Under the pieces are notes generated by a model. It saw nothing but the letters and a program-made list of their open reading frames with translations, was not told the origin of the DNA and made no database searches. This document shows positions 44,007-53,064 of a DNA stretch of 64,000 nt, piece after piece (positions within the stretch are counted from its first letter, which is position 1; each line of letters opens with the position of its first letter). Where the stretch lies: NCBI RefSeq assembly GCF_900105885.1, contig NZ_LT629780.1, forward strand, positions 682,001 through 746,000, given 5' to 3'. The translations under genes and the position numbers were made by a program. Source of the stretch: Pseudomonas guangdongensis. Its GTDB lineage: Bacteria > Pseudomonadota > Gammaproteobacteria > Pseudomonadales > Pseudomonadaceae.

Positions 44007-44831
44007 CTACTGCGGCGTTTCCATGATTAGCTCGACCCGCCGGTTGGTCGCCTTGCCCTCGGCGCTGGCGTTGTCGGCTAGCGGCCGGGTATCGGCATAG
44101 CCCACCGCGCGCAGCCGGTTGCTGCTCACCCCGTTGGACTCCAGGTAACGCACCACGCTGCCGGCGCGGGCGCTGGACAGCTCCCAGTTGGAAGGGAAGC
44201 GGGCGCTGCGGATCGGCACCGCATCGGTATGCCCGACCACCGCGACCTGATGGTCGGTGCTGTTGAGCACCGGCACCAGCTGGCGCAGCACGCGCAGACC
44301 GTCGAGGCTCAGCTCGGCCTGGCCGGAGGGGAACAGGATCTCGCTGCTGATGCGGAAGCTCACCGTGCCCTCGCTGACCACCACGTCGATGTCCTTGCCC
44401 AGCTTGTCCAGCGGCAGGCCTTCCAGCGGGTCCTTCTTGTGCGCCTGCGACTGGGTCTGCGGGGTCGGCACCTCGTTGCCGGAGGTTTCCAGGATACCGG
44501 CGTTCTTCGGCAGCACCTGCTGCCCGGCCAGCCCCTCGGCGATGCCCTGCATGTTCTTCAGGCCGTCGCCCTTGCCGGCGAAGGCCAGCATCACCACCAG
44601 CATCACCAGCAGCAGGGTCATCACGTCCAGATAGGTCATCAGCCAGCTTTCTTCCTCGGCCTCGCCGACCGGCATCGACGCCGCGTCCGCCGCCTGGCGC
44701 TTGACCCGGCGCGTCGCCTGCTTGGCGCGCGCCAGAGCCTGTTCCAGCTCGCGCTGGCGCAGCAGCAGGGCCTGCCGGGAATTGGCCGGCGCGGCCTGGG
44801 GTGCGCCGGAACCGCCGTTCTGCTCGCTCAT
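44007..44831 (-). CDS. motB: MotB-type flagellar stator protein
   Basis: The 274-residue protein has a cytoplasmic basic N-terminus, one membrane helix with the proton-binding Asp (SWLMTYLDVMTLLLVML) and a C-terminal OmpA-like peptidoglycan-binding domain (VVGHTDAVPI, NWELSSARAGSVVRYLE, GYADTRPLADN). It anchors the stator to the cell wall. It follows the motA-like gene by 10 bases. Pseudomonads may have two stators, MotAB and MotCD; with the flagellin cluster next door, this set probably serves the same flagellum. Confidence 0.9.
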   Translation of the reverse strand: MSEQNGGSGAPQAAPANSRQALLLRQRELEQALARAKQATRRVKRQAADAASMPVGEAEEESWLMTYLDVMTLLLVMLVVMLAFAGKGDGLKNMQGIAEGLAGQQVLPKNAGILETSGNEVPTPQTQSQAHKKDPLEGLPLDKLGKDIDVVVSEGTVSFRISSEILFPSGQAELSLDGLRVLRQLVPVLNSTDHQVAVVGHTDAVPIRSARFPSNWELSSARAGSVVRYLESNGVSSNRLRAVGYADTRPLADNASAEGKATNRRVELIMETPQ

Positions 44832-44841
44832 CGCCGCCCCC

Positions 44842-45645
44842 TCAACCGCGCTCGTAGTCGCGTTCGCTGGAGCCGCTGTCGTTGATCTCGTCCTGGTACT
44901 GGGCCATGAACGAGTTCAGCGTCTCGCGCATCAGGCCCGGGCTGCGCTTGTTGCACATCATCGAGATGCCCTGCAGCACCATGTTCATCAGCACCACGCG
45001 CTGCTCGGTACGCCGCTCCAGCTTCACCGCCACCGGCTTGAACACCAGGTTGGCCAGCAGCACGCCATAAAAGGTGGTGATCAGCGCAATCGCCATCTGC
45101 CGGCCGATGGACGACATATCGCCGTCGCCGAGCAGGAACATCAGGTTGACCAGACCGATCAGCGTACCGACCATGCCGAACGCCGGCGCGAAGCTGGCCA
45201 TCACCCGGAACAGCTGCGCCTCGGCATGCTCGCGCGCGCGCAGCCGCGAAATGCGCCACTGCAGCAGCTCGATGATGTCCTCCTCCGGGGTGTTGTCCAC
45301 CACCAGCTGCACCCCGGTGCGCAGGAAGGGATTGCGCACCTGATCCAGCGCCTCCTCGACCTGACGCAGGTTGCCGCCCATCCACTTGCGCGAGATCTCG
45401 ACCAGTTCTTCCATGTCGTCCTGGGTATACAACTTCTCGTTGCGCATCACCGTGGCGAACAGCCCGAAGATGCGCAGCACCTCGCTCAGCGGGTAACTGA
45501 TGAAGGTCGCCGCCAGGGTGCCGACCAGCACGATGGCCAGGCTCGGCAGATCGAGGAACAGCATGGGATCTTCGGCGGAAAACACCATCACCACCGCCAG
45601 CAGAATGATGCTGGCGAGGATGCCGATAAAGGTTGAGGGGTTCAT
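44842..45645 (-). CDS. motA: MotA-type flagellar stator protein
   Basis: The 267-residue protein starts MNPSTFIGILASIILLAVVM and has four membrane helices. The conserved motifs are PSLAIVLVGTLAATFISYP in the second helix and MASFAPAFGMVGTLIGLVN in the third, with charged cytoplasmic residues (SRLRAREHAEAQLFR) that contact FliG. The length and PAFGMVGT motif fit the PomA/MotC type. It is co-transcribed with the motB-like gene. Confidence 0.92.
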   Translation of the reverse strand: MNPSTFIGILASIILLAVVMVFSAEDPMLFLDLPSLAIVLVGTLAATFISYPLSEVLRIFGLFATVMRNEKLYTQDDMEELVEISRKWMGGNLRQVEEALDQVRNPFLRTGVQLVVDNTPEEDIIELLQWRISRLRAREHAEAQLFRVMASFAPAFGMVGTLIGLVNLMFLLGDGDMSSIGRQMAIALITTFYGVLLANLVFKPVAVKLERRTEQRVVLMNMVLQGISMMCNKRSPGLMRETLNSFMAQYQDEINDSGSSERDYERG

Positions 45646-45936
45646 GGACGCTCCGTGAACAGGTGGGCAGACGCAGTCGTTATTCTTCGCTATGGCCAAA
45701 CAGCCATCATGGTGGCGGGCGAGGGTATGCCAAGGGTCACCCCGCTGCAATCGCGGATTCTCCAGCAGATCGCTGCCGGCGGCCTTGATCCGCGACAGGG
45801 ACGCGGGAAGAGCTTCTAACCGCATGCCCCTGCTCGCCGCAGCGAGGATGGGTGACCCACGTCACTCCCGGGCATCCTCTCTCGCGCCCCTGCAGCGCCA
45901 AATCTCCGCCGTCAGAAAAAAAAACCACTTTCCCCC

Positions 45937-45963
45937 TAAAGCTTGCCGTACAGCCGCCGATAG
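45937..45963 (+). promoter_or_regulatory. sigma28 (FliA) promoter of fliC
   Basis: TAAA (45937-45940), a 15-base spacer and GCCGATAG (45956-45963) match the FliA consensus in all but the last base. The site is about 100 bases before the flagellin ATG. The rest of the 417-base region to motA shows no gene. Confidence 0.9.
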
Positions 45964-46062
45964 CTGAAGTAACGGCCAAACGGCGCCGTTGCCGCCAGGC
46001 GCAGAGCCATCGCGCAGCGCAGCTCGCCACTGGCATACATTGAGCAAGCAAGGAGTCACTCC

Positions 46063-47253
46063 ATGTCCGTCATCAATACCAACTACCTGTCGCTGGTTTC
46101 CCAAAACAACCTGCAGAAGGCGCAGAGCTCTCTGGGCACCGCTATCGAGCGCCTGTCCTCGGGTCTGCGCATCAACAGCGCCAAGGACGACGCCGCCGGC
46201 CAGGCCATTGCCAACCGCATGACCTCCCAGGTCCGCGGCCTGACCCAGGCCCAGCGCAACGCCAACGACGGCATCTCCGTCGCCCAGACCGCCGAAGGCG
46301 CGCTGAACCAGGTCAACGACAACCTGCAGCGTATCCGCGAACTGGCCGTGCAATCGTCCAACGACACCAACTCCAAGGAAGACCGCGCCTCCATCCAGGC
46401 CGAGATCAAGCAGCGTCTGACCGAGATCGACCGTATCTCCGAACAGACCGACTTCAACGGCGTGAAGGTGCTGTCCAAGGACCAGAACCTGAACATCCAG
46501 GTTGGCGCCAACGACGGCGAGACCATCAGCGTCGGCCTGAAGAAGATCACTGCCGAGACCCTGAAACTGTCCGACTTCAACGTCAGCGGCCCGAAAGGCA
46601 CTATCGCTGATGCAGCTGCAGCAGACTTCCAAGCAGCCTATGGTTCGACCACTAAAGTTGCCGGCGCCACCGTCGCAGAAGACACAGCCGACAAGCTGGC
46701 TGAGCGCCTGGGCGTTGACGCAGCTAGCGTGAAACTGGAAGCAGCTAAAGTCTTTGTCGACGACGAAGGCAGTATGTTCGCCAAGGTCAATATCAAGGCT
46801 AACAGCGTCGCGGAGTCCAACTCCCTGAAGGCGCTGGGCTTTGAACTGGAAAATGGCGACGCTGCTGACTACTACATCGCCCTGGAGCCGAGCGAGGCCA
46901 ATGTCAGCACCCCGACCGTTGCTGCATTCAAAATCGACACCGAGAACCTGAGCCTGGCCTCGCTGAGCACCGGTGCCAGCTCCAACCCGATGGAGAAGCT
47001 CGACGCCGCACTGAAACAGGTCGACGAACTGCGCTCCGATCTGGGTGCCATCCAGAACCGTTTCGAGTCCGCCATCACCAACCTGCAGACCAACACAACC
47101 AACCTGCAGACCGCCCGTTCGCGTATCGAAGATGCCAACTACGCCGAGGAAGTTGCCAAGATGTCCCGCGCGCAGATCCTGCAGCAGGCCGGCACTTCCG
47201 TCCTGGCCCAGGCCAACCAGGTTCCGCAGGGCGTGCTGTCCCTGCTGCGCTAA
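46063..47253 (+). CDS. fliC: flagellin
   Basis: The filament protein, 396 residues. N-terminal D0/D1 (SVINTNYLSLVSQNNLQKAQ ... NANDGISVAQTAEGALNQ) and C-terminal D1/D0 (RSRIEDANYAEEVAKMSRAQ ... VLSLLR) are fully conserved. The central part (about residues 170-310) is variable and Ala/Val-rich. AGGAGTC precedes the ATG. Expression should depend on the sigma28 site upstream. The genes that follow look like flagellin-modifying enzymes. Confidence 0.97.
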   Translation: MSVINTNYLSLVSQNNLQKAQSSLGTAIERLSSGLRINSAKDDAAGQAIANRMTSQVRGLTQAQRNANDGISVAQTAEGALNQVNDNLQRIRELAVQSSNDTNSKEDRASIQAEIKQRLTEIDRISEQTDFNGVKVLSKDQNLNIQVGANDGETISVGLKKITAETLKLSDFNVSGPKGTIADAAAADFQAAYGSTTKVAGATVAEDTADKLAERLGVDAASVKLEAAKVFVDDEGSMFAKVNIKANSVAESNSLKALGFELENGDAADYYIALEPSEANVSTPTVAAFKIDTENLSLASLSTGASSNPMEKLDAALKQVDELRSDLGAIQNRFESAITNLQTNTTNLQTARSRIEDANYAEEVAKMSRAQILQQAGTSVLAQANQVPQGVLSLLR

Positions 47254-47299
47254 TAGCGCCGCCCGCCGGCAGGCTCGCCCTGCCGGCGCAGCACCACAG

Positions 47300-47356
47300 G
47301 GCACCCTTCGGGGTGCCTTGTCGTTTCCGCCCCCGGCCGGCCGGAAACGACAAGGC
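47300..47356 (+). terminator. two overlapping hairpins after fliC
   Basis: GGCACCC-TTCG-GGGTGCC (47300-47317) is a short stem with a UUCG-type tetraloop followed by TTGTCGTTT. Its right arm shares the bases GCC with a second, 15-base perfect inverted repeat (47315-47329 with 47342-47356). The two stems exclude each other. The first should terminate or stabilise the flagellin message. Confidence 0.75.
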
Positions 47357-47517
47357 ATCGCGCATGCTATAAAAGCCGCCGTACAAGCCGCGGGACCGTT
47401 GCAGGGTAAAAGGCGCGCGCCGCGCTTTCCTGTCGCCGGCCAGGCACGCAGCCCCGGCCCGCGCCGCAACTGCCAACCGCACACCCCGCCCAGACATTGC
47501 ACATCAAGGAGCCTCCC

Positions 47518-49758
47518 ATGGCGTCGTCCGACGACTTCAGCTGGCAACTGCATTCCCCCATCGTCGTGCTGGATAACGGCCCCTGGCTGGCACGTCAGCC
47601 ACGCTTTGCCGAATATCTGGATTGGGGCAGCTTCCATGTCATCAGCTTCGATCCGGGCATGAGCCTGCCGCGCGACAGCCTGCCGACCAGCGAGCGCTTC
47701 CAGCTGCTCCCCCTGGCTATGCTCGGCGACGGCAGCACCGAGCAGGTCAACGTCTGTATCGATCCCGCCTGGAACGCCAGCCTGAGCCCGCTCGACGAAG
47801 CCATTTTGCCCGAGGGCTGTCAGGGCGCGGCCCAGGTCATCGCCCAGTTGCCGGTCAGCCCGGTACAACTGGACGCCATCGAAGGGCTGCCATGCCTCGA
47901 TTGGCTGGTGCTGGGCGCCGGTCACGATGCACTGACAATCCTCGAACAAGGCAGCCGGGCACTGGCCGATACCCTGCTGCTACAGGTGGAACTGTGCTTC
48001 CAGCCAGTACATGCCGGACAGCCAGGCTTCGAGCAAGTCGCCGACTGGGCATGCCGTCACGGCTTCCGCTTCCACGGCTTCACCCAGGTGCACCACCTGC
48101 CGCTGCAACTGCCGGAGGACTACCAAGCCACCGAACAGGGAATGGCCTGGCTGAAGGCCAGCGCCCTGTTCGTTCCCAACAGGGCGCGCATGGCCCGCCT
48201 GGACGCCGAGCAACTGACCCGGCTGGCATTCCTCTTCGATACCGTCTTCGATGCACCGGCCACCAGTTTCGCCCTGCTGCAGCAAGCCGATACACAGCTG
48301 GCACGCCGCTACGGCCATGCCCGCCTGCCCCGCGCCGAGCGCTGCCTGCCCGATGCGCTGAGCGACTGGCACGGTGCCGAGGCAGTCTGCGAGCAGCCGT
48401 TGCCGGAGCGTATCCGCGAGCGGGCGCTGGCCTGCCTGGCACGGGGTAGCGTACAGGGTGCCATTCTCTGGAGCCGTAAATGGCTAGAACAGGAGCCCGA
48501 GCACCGTGAGGCGCTGCACTGCCTTGCCGAGGCGCAGTCATACGCTGGCCAGCACGCCGAGGCGCAGGCCCTGCTGCAACGTCTGCAGCGTCGCTACCCC
48601 GACGATGCAGCGCTGGCCGCCAGCCTGGCCTGGACCTACTGGCGCGCCGGGCAGCCCAAGGGGACCCGCAAGACCCTGGAAACGCTTCCCCAGGACACCG
48701 ATGCCAGCCTGACCTACTTGCAGGCCCGACTGCAGGCCGCCAGCGCCAAACCCCGCGAGCGCCGCGAAGCCTTGCAGCTGTGCAGCAGCGCCCTGGCGGC
48801 CAGCCCGCAGGCCGCTCACTGGCTGGCCCTGCAGGCCAGCCTGCTGGCCATGGCCGGCGCCCACGAACAGGCACAAGCTGCCAGCCGGGAGGCCATGGCG
48901 CAGCTCGACGACAGCGACATGGAGCTGCGCGGGCTGGCCCTGCTGGATCTGGCCGATACCTGGCAACACATCGGCGAGCCGGGCCACGCCCTGCAGACGC
49001 TGCAACAGCTCAGCGAGATGCGCCCCGCATCGCTGATCTCCGCTCAGGCCCAGGGGCGCCTGGTGGACGCATTGGCGCGCAGTCCGCAGGCGACGGAGCG
49101 GGCATTGGGCGACGCCTTGCGCCCGCTGTGGAGTGCCTGGCGACAGAGCGGGCGCGGCCGCTTCGGCCTGCCCGAGCAGTCGTTGCCGGCGCTGCGCCTG
49201 GCTGGCTGCCGCGATACCACGCAGCGTCTGGCGGCCTACGAACTGGCTCAGCTGCTGCCCGGCGCAGCCCGGGTTCTGGATATCCACAGCCAGAACGGTG
49301 CCCTGCTGATCGGCCTGGCCGCTCAGGTACCGCTGGCTGCCGGTATCGGGCTGAGCGAGCATCCGGCCGACCGGGTCCTGGCCCAGGCCTGCGCCGCACG
49401 CCTGGGGCTGGCAAACCTGAGTTTCGTCCCCGGCTCCCTCAACGACTACGCACACGACGCCCCCTTCGACCTGATCATCGCCAGCGAAGCGCTGCATCGC
49501 AGCGGCCTGCACTGGGAAGACTTCGGCGAGCGGCTGCTGGCGCTGTGCGCTCCCGGCAGCTGGGTGCTGCTGGAAAGCCAGGGCAACTTCGACCTGGAAG
49601 AGCCGGAACCGGGCTTTGCCGACATGGCCACCGCCATCGCCAGCGCCGGCTTCGAGAGCGTGCGCGAGATCCGCTTGTGCGACGACGGCAACAGCCTGCG
49701 CAGCGCCTATCTGCTGCGCGCCCCCATTACTACCACCCCGCGTCCCGCGCAGGACTGA
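47518..49758 (+). CDS. TPR protein with C-terminal SAM-methyltransferase-like domain, probable flagellin modification
   Basis: This 746-residue protein begins MASSDDFSWQLHSPIVVLDN. Residues about 100-230 resemble the late part of FkbM methyltransferases (LLLQVELCFQPVHAGQPGFE, GFRFHGFTQVHHLPL). About 300-530 are TPR-like helices. About 570-720 look like a class I methyltransferase (GAARVLDIHSQNGALLIGL and FDLIIASEALHRSG). It lies between two flagellin genes and is followed after 14 bases by a SET-domain gene, so flagellin or flagellin-glycan methylation is likely. Substrate and activity are inferred. Confidence 0.65.
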   Translation: MASSDDFSWQLHSPIVVLDNGPWLARQPRFAEYLDWGSFHVISFDPGMSLPRDSLPTSERFQLLPLAMLGDGSTEQVNVCIDPAWNASLSPLDEAILPEGCQGAAQVIAQLPVSPVQLDAIEGLPCLDWLVLGAGHDALTILEQGSRALADTLLLQVELCFQPVHAGQPGFEQVADWACRHGFRFHGFTQVHHLPLQLPEDYQATEQGMAWLKASALFVPNRARMARLDAEQLTRLAFLFDTVFDAPATSFALLQQADTQLARRYGHARLPRAERCLPDALSDWHGAEAVCEQPLPERIRERALACLARGSVQGAILWSRKWLEQEPEHREALHCLAEAQSYAGQHAEAQALLQRLQRRYPDDAALAASLAWTYWRAGQPKGTRKTLETLPQDTDASLTYLQARLQAASAKPRERREALQLCSSALAASPQAAHWLALQASLLAMAGAHEQAQAASREAMAQLDDSDMELRGLALLDLADTWQHIGEPGHALQTLQQLSEMRPASLISAQAQGRLVDALARSPQATERALGDALRPLWSAWRQSGRGRFGLPEQSLPALRLAGCRDTTQRLAAYELAQLLPGAARVLDIHSQNGALLIGLAAQVPLAAGIGLSEHPADRVLAQACAARLGLANLSFVPGSLNDYAHDAPFDLIIASEALHRSGLHWEDFGERLLALCAPGSWVLLESQGNFDLEEPEPGFADMATAIASAGFESVREIRLCDDGNSLRSAYLLRAPITTTPRPAQD

Positions 49759-49772
49759 TAGGAGCTTCCGCC

Positions 49773-50954
49773 ATGAACATGCCGATCTTTACCGGGGACG
49801 CCAGCGATATCGAGCCCCTGCATAACCTCTGCCGCCTGCTTCTGGACAACGGTGCCTGGCTGCACCGCGAACTGGTCATCCATGCCGAGGGCGGCGATCT
49901 GTCGCTGCGCGGCGCGCGACCGGATACGGAGCGCGCCAGCTATATGCGCGTGCCGGTACAACTGATGCCGGCGTTGCAGGACTTCACTCTGCTCACTGAT
50001 CGGGATCGTCAATTGTGTGCTGTGCCAGTGCGCAAGGACATCGACCCACTACAACAGCGTGTGATGCAGTTGATGCTGGAGTTGTATAACCGGACCGGCA
50101 AGCTAGCTCAGTGGGAGGCCAGCTATCCGGGCTTCGCCTGGTACGATCAGGATGCGCTGATGCAGCACCTGTCCAGCGCTCGCCCCACTAATGGGTGCAA
50201 ACAGATCTACGCTGCCGCACAGAATCCACAGAGCATCGAAGCCACCTTGCCCCACAGCTTCATGGGTTCGCGCAAGTTCTTTATGCGCAGTCAGTACAGC
50301 GGAAGAACGAGCCACACACATGTACTGATGCCGCTAGTGGACTGCCTCAACCACCACCCCTTGGCAGAGGGCTACAAGATTCACGAAACGCCGCAGCCTG
50401 CTGTGATGCGCGTCCTGACACGTCCACAAGGCGAGCAGAGCGAGCTTTTCGTCTCCTATAACCAGTTCGATGCCGTGGATACGCTGTTGAACTATGGCTT
50501 TGTCGACAGTCAGACACCGTTCTTCTTCTCGGTGCCCTGCAGCGTTCAGATCGGCCAACATTGTCTGGAAGTCCAGCAACAGCGCTACCTGGAGTCCGCC
50601 CATCGCCATCCGCGCCTGCGCGCCCTGGGCCGACAGGCGCCGGGAGTCGAGGTCACAGGTGCGCAGTCGCTGAGTATCTCCGGCTTGATTATTCCCGATG
50701 CGGAAAACATCGATCAGCTGCGTCTGGCCGCTGCCGCCATCGGAGAGATCAGCGGGCTGGTCAAGAGCCACAAGGACATGGAGATCTTCGTGCGCGGTTT
50801 CGAGGCCAAGGTGATCGAGTACAACAGCCAGTGGTGGCAGACCCTGCGCGAGCTGACCGGACATCTGGATACCCAGCACCCGGCAGCGCAACTGGCTGCC
50901 AGAGGCTGCGCGCATCTGGAGGCCTACGCCGCGGCGATTGCACGGCTACATTGA
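49773..50954 (+). CDS. SET-domain protein (SETD/RuBisCO-methyltransferase-like), candidate flagellin lysine methyltransferase
   Basis: The 393-residue protein begins MNMPIFTGDASDIEPLHNLC. Its middle carries the SET-domain pattern of the LSMT/SETD group: SRKFFMRSQYSG, LMPLVDCLNHHPLAEGYK (about residue 192, in place of the usual NHS), ELFVSYNQFDAVDTLLNYG (about 225-240) and FVDSQTPFFFSVP. A helical C-terminal domain follows, as in LSMT enzymes. SET proteins methylate lysine side chains. Its place directly between flagellin genes makes flagellin the likely substrate. GGAGCTTCCGCC precedes the ATG. Confidence 0.75.
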   Translation: MNMPIFTGDASDIEPLHNLCRLLLDNGAWLHRELVIHAEGGDLSLRGARPDTERASYMRVPVQLMPALQDFTLLTDRDRQLCAVPVRKDIDPLQQRVMQLMLELYNRTGKLAQWEASYPGFAWYDQDALMQHLSSARPTNGCKQIYAAAQNPQSIEATLPHSFMGSRKFFMRSQYSGRTSHTHVLMPLVDCLNHHPLAEGYKIHETPQPAVMRVLTRPQGEQSELFVSYNQFDAVDTLLNYGFVDSQTPFFFSVPCSVQIGQHCLEVQQQRYLESAHRHPRLRALGRQAPGVEVTGAQSLSISGLIIPDAENIDQLRLAAAAIGEISGLVKSHKDMEIFVRGFEAKVIEYNSQWWQTLRELTGHLDTQHPAAQLAARGCAHLEAYAAAIARLH

Positions 50955-51050
50955 AGCCCCTTTCACCCACTCTATGCGGCGGTATCGGGCGCTCAGCGCC
51001 GGCTGCGACGACCCCTGTCGCAGTGCAATACGTCATGGCTTAATTGCCTT

Positions 51051-51058
51051 TCCGATAG
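51051..51058 (+). promoter_or_regulatory. weak sigma28 -10 candidate before the second flagellin
   Basis: TCCGATAG lies about 124 bases before the ATG. The matching -35 would be TCAT with a 14-base spacer, one base short of the fliC and flaG sites. It is a possible but imperfect FliA promoter. Confidence 0.35.
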
Positions 51059-51181
51059 GTGGTAGTCTGCGCGCCATCGCAATGGATGCCATGCGCCCAG
51101 ACCGTCCACCGCGCCCCGCTCGTTCGAGATGGCGCGGCCCGAATGGCCGCGCACATCGACCAAGAGCAATGGTGCAGACTC

Positions 51182-52633
51182 ATGCTGAACATCAAGACCA
51201 ACATCCCTGGACTGCAGTCGCTGAACAACCTGAAGGCGGTGCAGAAGCGTATGAGCAGTGCGATGGAGGGACTGTCATCGGGGTTGCGGGTCAACTCCGC
51301 GGCCGACGATGCCGCCGGCCTGAGCATTGCGAACCGCATGACGGCCAACTTGCGCGCCAGCGACAAGCTGACGCAAGGCATCAACGATGGCATCAGTCTG
51401 ATGCAGGTGGCCGAGGGCGGCCTGAACAGCATCAACGAAATACTCCAGCGCTCGCGCGAGCTGGCCGTACAGGCTGCCAACGGCACACTGTCGGACGGTG
51501 ACCGGGCGAGCATCAATGCCGAATACAAGCAACTGAAGGCGGAGATCGACCGGATTTCCCGAGGCACCGAGGCCTTCGGCAAACACCCGCTGGCGCCGGG
51601 GCTACCCGAGCCGACAACCGCGATCCTGGGCAATACGCCGCCACTGGGGCAAAAGTTCCCGGTCAGCGGCTCGGGCGGCTCGTTCTCCTCGGGCATCGTT
51701 TCCACCGCCTATGTGCCGGCAGGTGCCAAGAATGTCACCCTGACCATCGATTCCCTCGGGGCCGATGACGATATCCAGCTGTTCGCCCGCGATGGCACCC
51801 ATCTGGTCGGTACGCCGCTGCTCGGCGCCGATGCCGACATCGTCTGGATGCAGCGGCAGGTCACCGATGGGGCTTCGGCCAAGAATCTGGTGCTGACCAC
51901 GGAAAACGGCTTCCTGCCTACGGCCAGCTATTCGGATGCCCAGCTGCTGCAAGGTCCGGCGACCTACGATGCAAGCGGTGGCGCCACAGGCACCTACAAC
52001 GGTATGACCTTCACCTACAGTGGCGACGGCGACCGCTATGAGGATGCCCTGACCGGCGGTTACAACAACGGCAGCAATGGCGCCAATCGGGTCGAGCGGC
52101 TGAATATCGACGAGGCGACGGAAGACCTCGTACTGCTGGTGGTCGGCCAGGGTGCCTTTACCGCCACCGTCACCTGGGACACGATGCCCTCCCCCACAGT
52201 GACGCCCCCGCCACCTCCGCCACCACTGAGCACGCCGACGGAGATTCTACTGAGCGCCTCCTATGGCAACCGCCCCGATTCGGTGACTATCGAGCCCACT
52301 CCCTCCGACAGCGCCTCGCTGGGGCTGGCGGATGTCGAGCTTGACCCTATAGAAAAGGCTCGCGAGGCACTGAGCAAGCTACAGCAGGCGATGAACAAGG
52401 TGGATCGCTATCGCGGCCAATATGGTGCTCTCAGCAACCGTTTCGAGGGGGCCATCGTGAATCTGGTACAGGAAAAGATCAGCACTGCGAGCGCACGTAG
52501 TCGCATCGTGGATGCCGACTACGCCAAGCTCAGTGCCGAACTGGTGCGCACCCAGATTCTCCAGCAGGCCGGCACCGCCATGCTGAGCCAGGCGGGGCAA
52601 TTGCCCCAGGCAGCGCTGACCCTGCTGCGTTGA
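51182..52633 (+). CDS. second flagellin with a beta-rich insert and polyproline linker
   Basis: The 483-residue protein has a flagellin N-terminus (MLNIKTNIPGLQSLNNLKAV ... SRELAVQAANGTLSDGDRAS) and C-terminus (ARSRIVDADYAKLSAELVRT ... ALTLLR). Between residues about 130 and 395 lies an unrelated domain: Gly/Ser-rich, beta-type, with VTLTIDSLGADDDIQLFARD, which resembles pre-peptidase C-terminal (PPC) domains. A polyproline run (PTVTPPPPPPPLSTPTE, about residue 340) precedes the return to D1. It differs from fliC throughout the core. It may be a minor or surface-displayed filament subunit. The start at MLNIK is fixed by homology. Confidence 0.85.
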   Translation: MLNIKTNIPGLQSLNNLKAVQKRMSSAMEGLSSGLRVNSAADDAAGLSIANRMTANLRASDKLTQGINDGISLMQVAEGGLNSINEILQRSRELAVQAANGTLSDGDRASINAEYKQLKAEIDRISRGTEAFGKHPLAPGLPEPTTAILGNTPPLGQKFPVSGSGGSFSSGIVSTAYVPAGAKNVTLTIDSLGADDDIQLFARDGTHLVGTPLLGADADIVWMQRQVTDGASAKNLVLTTENGFLPTASYSDAQLLQGPATYDASGGATGTYNGMTFTYSGDGDRYEDALTGGYNNGSNGANRVERLNIDEATEDLVLLVVGQGAFTATVTWDTMPSPTVTPPPPPPPLSTPTEILLSASYGNRPDSVTIEPTPSDSASLGLADVELDPIEKAREALSKLQQAMNKVDRYRGQYGALSNRFEGAIVNLVQEKISTASARSRIVDADYAKLSAELVRTQILQQAGTAMLSQAGQLPQAALTLLR

Positions 52634-52783
52634 ACAGCGCTAAAGTCTAAGGCTAGGCGGGCGACTGGACCGGGCGGCAAACGCCGCTTCTACAGAGCGT
52701 CATGGGCGCCTGGTTCGGCACAATCCTTGCCAGCACCGCGCAGCGGTTTATCATCGCGCTCCCCTCTCGCCGAACTCACGCCC

Positions 52784-53002
52784 ATGCCCAGCCTGGACAT
52801 CACCCTGGATCTCAGCCGCGAGCAGTGCATCGCCCACTACCAGGGCCAGGCGCAGCAGGTGTATGCGCGCAGCCTGGATGGCCGGCGCGTGGTGTTTCCG
52901 GCCAGCGCGCTGGTCCGGGTGATGACCCACGACGGCGTGCGCGGACGTTTTCGCCTCGACTTCAGCCCCTCCGGGCGACTGCTCGGGCTGGTGCGGGTCT
53001 AG
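52784..53002 (+). CDS. DUF2835 family protein
   Basis: A 72-residue protein: MPSLDITLDLSREQCIAHYQ, RSLDGRRVVFPASALVRVMT and RGRFRLDFSPSGRL, the DUF2835 pattern. It is a small beta-rich cytoplasmic protein of unknown function found across gamma-proteobacteria. The ATG at MPSL matches the family start. Confidence 0.8.
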   Translation: MPSLDITLDLSREQCIAHYQGQAQQVYARSLDGRRVVFPASALVRVMTHDGVRGRFRLDFSPSGRLLGLVRV

Positions 53003-53064
53003 AGAGTCCCGCCGCCCGGCATGCCCACTCCCCTCTCCCGATCCGCCCCACCACCGAGCCGCCG

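Noticed and set aside
41521..44100. 859-codon open frame opposite the Lon-like protease
   Set aside because: Antisense frame made possible by codon bias; low-complexity product, no ribosome site, no family pattern.
45862..47949. 695-codon open frame opposite the flagellin gene
   Set aside because: Antisense of fliC and its flanks; codon use of the flagellin strand is normal and has a sigma28 promoter.
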